Under the pieces are notes generated by a model. That model was not told the DNA's origin and ran no database searches. It was given only the letters and a program-made list of their open reading frames with translations. The translations under genes were made by a program, and so were the position numbers. Shown one piece after another: positions 34,044-38,885 of a DNA stretch of 38,885 bases (position 1 is its first letter; each line of letters opens with the position of its first letter). Source of the DNA: an uncultured Acetobacteraceae bacterium. GTDB taxonomy: Bacteria; Pseudomonadota; Alphaproteobacteria; Acetobacterales; Acetobacteraceae. Where the stretch lies: contig CAIXEA010000188.1 in NCBI GenBank assembly GCA_903918315.1, forward strand, positions 1 to 38,885. Reading direction: 5' to 3'.

Positions 34044-34538
34044 ATGCAAGCCATCGTGCGGCCCAATGGCCAGCTGATTCTCCGAGGAGAGATTTTCCGC
34101 TGCGCCATCGGGGCCCGCGGTGTGCTGCGGCACAAGGAAGAAGGCGATGAGGCGACCCCGCTCGGCCTCTTGCCGCTGCGCCGGGTGCTGTACCGAGCCG
34201 ACCGGGTGCCCCCGCCGAACTGCGCGGTACCGTTGGAGCCGATCGGCCAGGAGGACGGGTGGTGCGATGACCCGAACCACCGCGACTACAACAGGATGAT
34301 CCGCCTGCCGCATGATGGGCGGCATGAGGAACTGTGGCGGAAGGACGGGGTCTACGACATCATCGGCGTGCTGGGATGGAACGACGCACCGATCGAACGC
34401 CGCCGCGGTTCGGCGATTTTCCTGCATGTCGCGCGGCCGGACTTCGCCCCGACGCAAGGATGTGTGGCCCTGGCGCTGCGGGATTTGCAGCGGGTGCTGG
34501 CGGCGGGCGTGACGGAACTGCTGGTAACCGGGGAATAG
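34044..34538 (+). CDS. L,D-transpeptidase (YkuD) catalytic domain protein
   Basis: A 164-residue YkuD-type protein without an obvious signal peptide. The motif region reads AIFLHVARPDFAPTQGCVAL, with H128 and the nucleophile C140. The family usually has SHGC, here TQGC. GDEATPLGLLPLRRVLYR matches the typical N-terminal strand. Related proteins are often annotated as hypothetical L,D-transpeptidase domain proteins whose substrate is not proven. It starts 10 bp after the VOC gene stop, but functionally looks unrelated to catabolism. It converges with the small membrane protein, 16 bp apart. Confidence 0.82.
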   Translation: MQAIVRPNGQLILRGEIFRCAIGARGVLRHKEEGDEATPLGLLPLRRVLYRADRVPPPNCAVPLEPIGQEDGWCDDPNHRDYNRMIRLPHDGRHEELWRKDGVYDIIGVLGWNDAPIERRRGSAIFLHVARPDFAPTQGCVALALRDLQRVLAAGVTELLVTGE

Positions 34539-34554
34539 GCCGTCGCCAACAGCC

Positions 34555-34812
34555 TCACCGCGGCAGCAGCATATCCGTGATCAGCCGCACCAGCTCAACA
34601 TAGCTCCGCAACAGCAGTCCCACGAACCCGCCAACCGCCAAGCCGGCCGGCAGCCATCCCCAGCCCAGCCCGGCCACGGCGCAGCCGAGACCCGCCAGGA
34701 CGATCCCGGCGCCGCTGGCCAGCGCCAGGGCATTGCCGTGCTTCACGAGCAGGCGGACGACCGGATAGGCTTTGTCGGGGTCGGGCAGAGCCTCGTAATG
34801 ATCGCCGGGCAT
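34555..34812 (-). CDS. Small conserved-looking membrane protein
   Basis: An 85-residue protein, not recognised. A polar N-terminus (PGDHYEALPDPDKAYPVVRLL) is followed by two hydrophobic segments (about 27-48 and 52-69, both Gly/Ala/Leu-rich) and a short charged end, suggesting a helical-hairpin inner-membrane protein. It starts 3 bp after the gene for the 170-residue protein and is probably the last gene of the flavoprotein operon. It may be an accessory membrane subunit. Confidence 0.6.
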   Translation of the reverse strand: MPGDHYEALPDPDKAYPVVRLLVKHGNALALASGAGIVLAGLGCAVAGLGWGWLPAGLAVGGFVGLLLRSYVELVRLITDMLLPR

Positions 34813-34815
34813 GGG

Positions 34816-35328
34816 TTAAGCGGCCTCGACCAGACGCGGGGTCAGCGGTTTGCAGACGCGCACCCCTTTGCGCCCGATCAAGGGCATCGCATCGGCGATC
34901 TCGGCGACGAATCCGATGGCGCGGCGTTCAGAGCTTTGGTCCAGCCCCACCGAGCGCATCCACCGCAGGGGCAGATCGCTGGCATCGGCGCCCTCTTCGA
35001 CCACGATCAACGCGCCCGCCATGGGAACGTCCGGCGTTGCGTCCACGCTGTCGAACACGTTGCGATACCAATTGTTCATCAGGTGCTGCCACTCCCCCGT
35101 GCCGCCGGGGCCGGCTTTGGCGCGGTAGGCATCACTGGTGAAGACCTCGGGCCCATCGACCTGATGCAAGGCGACGAAGGGGGATGCTGACTCGCTGAGC
35201 GATTCGAACCGTTGGGTGGCGCGGATACCGGGGATCGAGATCAGCTTGTGCATGTGGGACAGATACCAGGCGTCCCATTCGACCCGCCGATGCGTGGCGA
35301 TCAGACCCATTTCGACCATGTAGATCAT
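34816..35328 (-). CDS. Unknown 170-residue protein coupled to the flavoprotein
   Basis: No family was recognised with confidence. The pattern WDAWYLSHMHKLISIPGIRATQRF followed by PFVALHQVDGPEVFTSDAYR resembles EthD-like dimeric alpha/beta-barrel proteins, which act on polyketide or hydrocarbon-derived compounds. ATG 35328 overlaps the stop of the flavoprotein gene (ATGA), and a GTG four codons upstream is possible but has no usable spacing. Close coupling to the flavoprotein suggests a shared substrate. Confidence 0.65.
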   Translation of the reverse strand: MIYMVEMGLIATHRRVEWDAWYLSHMHKLISIPGIRATQRFESLSESASPFVALHQVDGPEVFTSDAYRAKAGPGGTGEWQHLMNNWYRNVFDSVDATPDVPMAGALIVVEEGADASDLPLRWMRSVGLDQSSERRAIGFVAEIADAMPLIGRKGVRVCKPLTPRLVEAA

Positions 35329-36740
35329 TTTTTTGCCCACTCTCCGATGGCGCTTGCCGCGTGCTCCGCGGCGCGGAAGCCCAGTAGCGCCGATTTTGCC
35401 AGCCCGCCAATGTAGCCGATAGCCGGACCGCCCTCGATTCCGCCTGTCGCCGCCCCGGCGGCATACAGGCCCGGCACCGGCGCGCCATCGGCCGTCAAAG
35501 CGCGCGCGTCGGAATCCACGCGAATGCCGCCCATTGTATAGGTGATCCCCGCGCAGGCCGGGATGGCCAGGAAGGGCCCTTGCGCGATGGGCATCGGCTT
35601 GAACCGGTCGGTTGCGCGCGGTGGTGTCAGGCTATCGAAGGCGCCGGAGGCACAGGCGGCGTTATAGGCGGCGACCGTTGCCTCCAACCCATCCGGATCG
35701 AGCTTCGCCAGCACCGCCAGTTCGCGCAGGGTCTTGGCGCGCAGGATGGTGCCCCCTGCCCGCTCCAGCGCCGGGTTGGCGGGAATGCGGGCGGAGCGGC
35801 CCGGGCCCTCCCAGATCGGGGTGTCGAGGATGAGTGTGGCGCAGAGCGGATCGTCGTTGCGGGCGATCTGGTTGGCCATATTCACGCCACCCAGACCTTC
35901 GTTCACGAAGCGTTGGCCGGCGTGATTGACCACGATGCCGGCGGTGGCCATGCCGTCGAGCTCCGGATAGGGCCAGACCCGGTCGTTGGTCATGGAATCG
36001 CGCGAGAGCAGATGGCCATAGAACGTGTCCAGGCCGGTTAGGGACGCACCGGCTTCCACCGCCATGCGCATGCCATCGCCCATGCCGGTGGCGGCGCCGC
36101 GCTGCTTCACGGCTTCGGGGTGGGCCATGATCTTCTCGCGGATCAGGTCGATATTGGCCTGGAAGCCGCCATCGGCGATGACCACGGCGGCGCCGGTGAA
36201 GCGCCGGCCATCAGTGGCCTCGACCCCGGTCACACGGCCGTTGTCCTGGATCAGGCGCGCGGCGGTGACACCCAGATGCAGCTTGCCGCCGCGTTTGATC
36301 AGCTGATCGGTCAGAGTGCGCAGCATCACGTCGGGCCCGCGGCCCTTCCAGTCCATGCCCGCCACCAGCGCGCGCGGCGGCGCCATGGTCCAGGCGAGGT
36401 AGGACAGCGTGCCGGAGCGGATGAACCGGATCCCCTGCGCCCGCAGCCAGTCGATGACCTTGCCCGTTTCCTTCACCAGCAAATCGGCCAGCGCCGGATC
36501 GGTGAAGCCTTTGGTGTTGCGGGCGATCCCGGCCTCGATATTGGCGGCGGGTTCTTTCGGGTCGACATAGCCGACATGGACGATGCCGCCGGACCAGCGG
36601 GTGTTGCATTTGTAGTCCGGGGTCTCGCCCTTTTCGAGCACCGCGACCCGCAGACCACGCTCCGCGGCGCGGGTGGCTGTGACAATGCCGGCAATGCCGC
36701 CGCCGACGACGATCAGGTCGTGGTTATCGGATGTGTTCAT
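35325..36740 (-). CDS. FAD-dependent oxidoreductase, fumarate reductase/ketosteroid dehydrogenase type
   Basis: A 471-residue flavoprotein with an N-terminal FAD motif (LIVVGGGIAGIVTATRAAERG, GxGxxG at 13-18), the substrate-capping domain in the middle (about 230-345) and the C-terminal FAD motif GLYAAGAATGGIEGG. It resembles the group containing fumarate reductase flavoprotein, tricarballylate dehydrogenase and 3-ketosteroid dehydrogenases, which introduce or reduce C=C bonds next to carboxyl or keto groups. It is upstream of, and coupled to, the 170-residue protein; the OFA carrier gene lies 75 bp upstream on the same strand. Confidence 0.88.
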   Translation of the reverse strand: MNTSDNHDLIVVGGGIAGIVTATRAAERGLRVAVLEKGETPDYKCNTRWSGGIVHVGYVDPKEPAANIEAGIARNTKGFTDPALADLLVKETGKVIDWLRAQGIRFIRSGTLSYLAWTMAPPRALVAGMDWKGRGPDVMLRTLTDQLIKRGGKLHLGVTAARLIQDNGRVTGVEATDGRRFTGAAVVIADGGFQANIDLIREKIMAHPEAVKQRGAATGMGDGMRMAVEAGASLTGLDTFYGHLLSRDSMTNDRVWPYPELDGMATAGIVVNHAGQRFVNEGLGGVNMANQIARNDDPLCATLILDTPIWEGPGRSARIPANPALERAGGTILRAKTLRELAVLAKLDPDGLEATVAAYNAACASGAFDSLTPPRATDRFKPMPIAQGPFLAIPACAGITYTMGGIRVDSDARALTADGAPVPGLYAAGAATGGIEGGPAIGYIGGLAKSALLGFRAAEHAASAIGEWAKK

Positions 36741-36815
36741 GCGCGTCAGTTCCTCCCCCGCCTTTATGCCGGGATTGAGTGGCTGGCGCTATCCACACGC
36801 GCGCGTTGCCGGCTG

Positions 36816-38063
36816 TTACGCCGGACGCGCCAAGTACCGAAACCGCATCGGTTTTAACACCGCGATTGCAAGGACCGCGGTCAGGATATCCGCCGTGATC
36901 GCCACCCCGAACACCGGGGTCCAGCTGCCCGTCGCCTCGTGCAACAGGCTCGCCATCGGGCCACCGAAAATGGCGCCGATACCCTGTGCCATATAGAGGC
37001 AACCATAATTGCGGGTGGCGTTTTTGACCCCGAACGTGTCGGTCAAAGTGGACGGAAACAGCGAGAAAATCTCGCCCCAGCCGAAGAACACCACGCCGGA
37101 CAGCAGGACAAACAACACGGGATTATCGTGGGTCGCCAGCCACAGCGCCATGGCCACCCCCTCCAGCGCGAAGGCGATGGCCATCGTGTTTTCCCGCCCG
37201 ATCCGGTCCGATACGAAGCCGAAGAACGGCCGGGTCAACCCGTTGGTGAAGCGATCGATCGTCAGGGCCAGCGGCAAGGCGGCAAAGCCCCAAACCACGG
37301 CTTTGGTGATCCCGAACGCCCCGGCGAAGGCGGCCATCTGGGAGGTCACCATCAGCCCCGATGTCGACATCATCGTCATCATCACGAACATGAGCCAGAA
37401 AATCGGGGTTTTCAGCATCGCCGCGGTTTCCGCCCCGGCACCGCTGGCCGCCGACTCCGCTGCCGCCGGTGCGGATTTGAGGCCGAGCGCCGCGAGCAAT
37501 CCGACCACCGCGAAAATCGCCCCGAATTTCAGCAACGTGCCTTGGAAACCGGCAGCGGCGATACTGTCCGCGATGGGGAAGGTGGTCACGATCGCCCCCA
37601 TCCCATAGCCGGCCGCCACCACACCGGCGGCGAAGCCCCGCCTGTCAGGGAACCAGCCCACCATCTGGCCGACGACCCCGATATAAACGATGCCGGTGCC
37701 AAGCCCGCCGAACAGGCCATAGGTCAGATACAGGCCCGTCAACGACGATACCTGCGAGGCCAGGACCCAGGACAGGCCGCTCAGCACCGCACCCACCGAA
37801 ATCAACCGGCGCGGACCAAATTTCTGCACCAAACTGCCCTGGAACGGGGAAAAGAAGGTCTGCAAGACGATCAGCAGCGAAAACGTGACCTGCAGCGCCG
37901 CCGGGCTGGCGCCATAGGCCGCTGCCATTGGCTTGGTGAACAGGGTCCACACATATTGCGGCGAGGAAATCGCCATCATGCAGATCAACCCGAGCAGCAG
38001 CTGCAACCAGCGGGTCGAAGGGGCGGTCACGGGCACGGCGAGGCTGGAGACAGTGGCGGACAT
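36816..38063 (-). CDS. MFS transporter, oxalate/formate antiporter (OFA) family
   Basis: A 415-residue 12-helix carrier. OFA hallmarks include QYVWTLFTKPMAAAYGASPAALQ near the N-terminus, the loop 2-3 motif GSLVQKFGPRRLI, and the GGLGTGIVYIGVVGQMVGWFPDRRG segment of helices 4-5. Characterised members exchange small carboxylates such as oxalate and formate. Here it heads a minus-strand set with the fumarate-reductase-type flavoprotein, so a dicarboxylate or related acid is a reasonable but unproven substrate. Confidence 0.9.
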   Translation of the reverse strand: MSATVSSLAVPVTAPSTRWLQLLLGLICMMAISSPQYVWTLFTKPMAAAYGASPAALQVTFSLLIVLQTFFSPFQGSLVQKFGPRRLISVGAVLSGLSWVLASQVSSLTGLYLTYGLFGGLGTGIVYIGVVGQMVGWFPDRRGFAAGVVAAGYGMGAIVTTFPIADSIAAAGFQGTLLKFGAIFAVVGLLAALGLKSAPAAAESAASGAGAETAAMLKTPIFWLMFVMMTMMSTSGLMVTSQMAAFAGAFGITKAVVWGFAALPLALTIDRFTNGLTRPFFGFVSDRIGRENTMAIAFALEGVAMALWLATHDNPVLFVLLSGVVFFGWGEIFSLFPSTLTDTFGVKNATRNYGCLYMAQGIGAIFGGPMASLLHEATGSWTPVFGVAITADILTAVLAIAVLKPMRFRYLARPA

Positions 38064-38132
38064 AGGCAGGCTCCTGTCGAGTGGGATGATCTCAATCAGA
38101 GCACTGCAAGACCGGGGCCATAGACCCGACTC

Positions 38133-38543
38133 TTACCTCGCCGGCAAAACGGCGCGTCCGGCGACCCGCGCCTGCCACACCGCCAGCAGCGGCGTGACCA
38201 CGAGTTCCATGACCAAAGCCAGCTGCATCGGCAATGAGGGCGGCCCGGCCAGCAAGACCCCCAGCAAGCGCGCCAGCCCGCCAACGACGACGATTGCCGC
38301 CAGCACACGGAACAGCCCGGGGCCTTTCTCGATGGCCGGAACGCGACTCCAGAACACGAGGCCAATCCCCAGGAGCAACCCGGACAAATAGCGCAGGTGG
38401 CTGTCCAGGTCGTGCGCCGTCGCCGCCGCCCCGGGCATCATCGCAACCCCGAGCAACACCCCCGCGGCCCCGGCGGAGACAGGCACCAAGCCGGCGATCG
38501 CAACAGCACCCTGCAGAAGCCGGCGTTCTGTTGCGTAACGCAT
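38133..38543 (-). CDS. DUF4345-like small membrane protein
   Basis: A 136-residue protein with four predicted helices. The pattern DSHLRYLSGLLLGIGLVFWSRVP and ARLLGVLLAGPPSL resembles DUF4345 membrane proteins of unknown function. The ATG at 38543 is preferred over the adjacent TTG. It sits 69 bp upstream of the OFA carrier on the same strand and may be the first gene of that unit. The DNA upstream (38544-38885) is repetitive and noncoding. Confidence 0.7.
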   Translation of the reverse strand: MRYATERRLLQGAVAIAGLVPVSAGAAGVLLGVAMMPGAAATAHDLDSHLRYLSGLLLGIGLVFWSRVPAIEKGPGLFRVLAAIVVVGGLARLLGVLLAGPPSLPMQLALVMELVVTPLLAVWQARVAGRAVLPAR

Positions 38544-38787
38544 CAAAATCCCGCCAGGCTACAGCACGCCGCTGCGACGGGCCAGGCCCTGCCGCATTCA
38601 CAGATCGCCGAAACGAATGTGCGCGATCCCGCCTCAATCGTCATGGCCCGGCTTGTCCCTACCGCGTTCACAGATCGCGGAAACGAAAATTTGGCAGGTG
38701 AGGACAACGGTATTTTCTCCCCGACATGGCCCGGCTTGTCCGGGCCAACGGCACCCGCACGGTGCCGCGAGCGGTGGCCCGGACAAG
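38544..38787. other. Noncoding repeat mosaic
   Basis: No supportable gene. It holds a 27-bp direct repeat (38591-38617 and 38661-38687; 24 of 27 identical, core TTCACAGATCGC), a 17-bp exact direct repeat CATGGCCCGGCTTGTCC (38642-38658 and 38725-38741), and an inverted repeat CTTGTCCGGGCCA / TGGCCCGGACAAG (38735-38747 and 38775-38787). The last is a REP-like palindrome whose right arm is cut short exactly at 38787. Confidence 0.8.
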
Positions 38788-38885
38788 TGTTTAGACCGGG
38801 GACAGTCCTGACAGGTGTTCGGAGACCTTCCTGACGGTTGCTTTTTTCGTTTTCTGATCGCGGAGGTCGACCTCCGCGATCAGAA
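38788..38885. mobile_element. Possible left end of an insertion sequence
   Basis: At 38788 the REP palindrome arm stops: the mirror of its left arm would continue CCGGGCCATG, but the sequence switches to TGTTTAGACCGGGGAC. A 5'-TGT start with a GGGGAC inner motif looks like terminal inverted repeats of IS481-type elements. The remaining 98 bp hold a T-rich stretch and a perfect 34-bp palindrome, but no transposase sequence is reached before the window ends. The assignment is inference. Confidence 0.35.
38852..38885. repeat. Perfect 34-bp palindrome at the window edge
   Basis: The 17-nt arm TTCTGATCGCGGAGGTC (38852-38868) is followed directly by its exact reverse complement (38869-38885), with no loop. 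A run of six T lies just upstream. It may be an operator, a transcript-end hairpin or part of a mobile element. It may extend beyond the window. Confidence 0.9.

Overview
The window is about 39 kb of GC-rich chromosomal DNA, densely packed with genes. Several features point to an alphaproteobacterium, most likely Rhodospirillales (Acetobacteraceae-like; an inference, not a measurement). These are the gene order gpmI / envC-like / ctpA / yibQ-like / rppH, a ChpT-type histidine phosphotransferase, a cytochrome bc1 operon with a fused b/c1 polypeptide, an aerobic hemF and a PEP-CTERM protein. No tRNA, rRNA, CRISPR array, phage gene or complete insertion sequence was found, and no transcriptional regulator gene is present apart from the chemotaxis and phosphorelay proteins.

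Layout. 1-199: noncoding, with a perfect 29-bp inverted repeat. 200-8514: a TauD-type dioxygenase (minus), then on the plus strand a GlcG/HbpS-like protein, phosphoglycerate mutase, an EnvC-like amidase activator, a C-terminal processing protease, a YibQ-type polysaccharide deacetylase, RppH and a dienelactone hydrolase. 8515-8720: hairpins and a 62-bp tandem duplication. 8721-13874 (minus): petA, a cytochrome b/c1 fusion, mtnP, a small membrane ORF, and an O-antigen-ligase-like gene cut by an in-frame TAG. 14109-16844: hemF, a PEP-CTERM protein and, on the opposite strand, moaA. 17013-23000: chpT and a chemotaxis operon cheA-cheW-cheY-cheB-cheR, in which cheW carries an in-frame TAA and CheA is fused to a receiver domain. 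23056-23319: an orphan ParD-like antitoxin.

23326-38543 is a catabolic region with several strand switches. It holds a D-threonine-aldolase-like enzyme, an Old Yellow Enzyme homologue, an SDR, a D-2-hydroxyacid dehydrogenase, an AhpD-like protein, both subunits of a Rieske ring-hydroxylating oxygenase, a MaoC-like hydratase, an MFS carrier, an acyl-CoA-dehydrogenase-fold flavin monooxygenase, a VOC metalloenzyme, a fumarate-reductase-type flavoprotein with a coupled unknown protein, and an OFA-type MFS carrier. Together they look like uptake, hydroxylation, ring-opening and side-chain degradation of an aromatic or alicyclic acid. The substrate cannot be read from sequence, and no reductase partner for the oxygenases is in the window. 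The right end (38544-38885) is a mosaic of repeats and may contain the left end of a mobile element starting at 38788.

The most novel signal is a family of about 43-nt structured repeats at gene ends: two tandem copies at 8615-8719, a compact one at 26580-26607 and one at 28188-28230. Their stems differ in sequence by compensated base-pair changes while a 3-nt bulge and an inner hairpin loop stay constant. This suggests selection on, or replication of, a hairpin structure.
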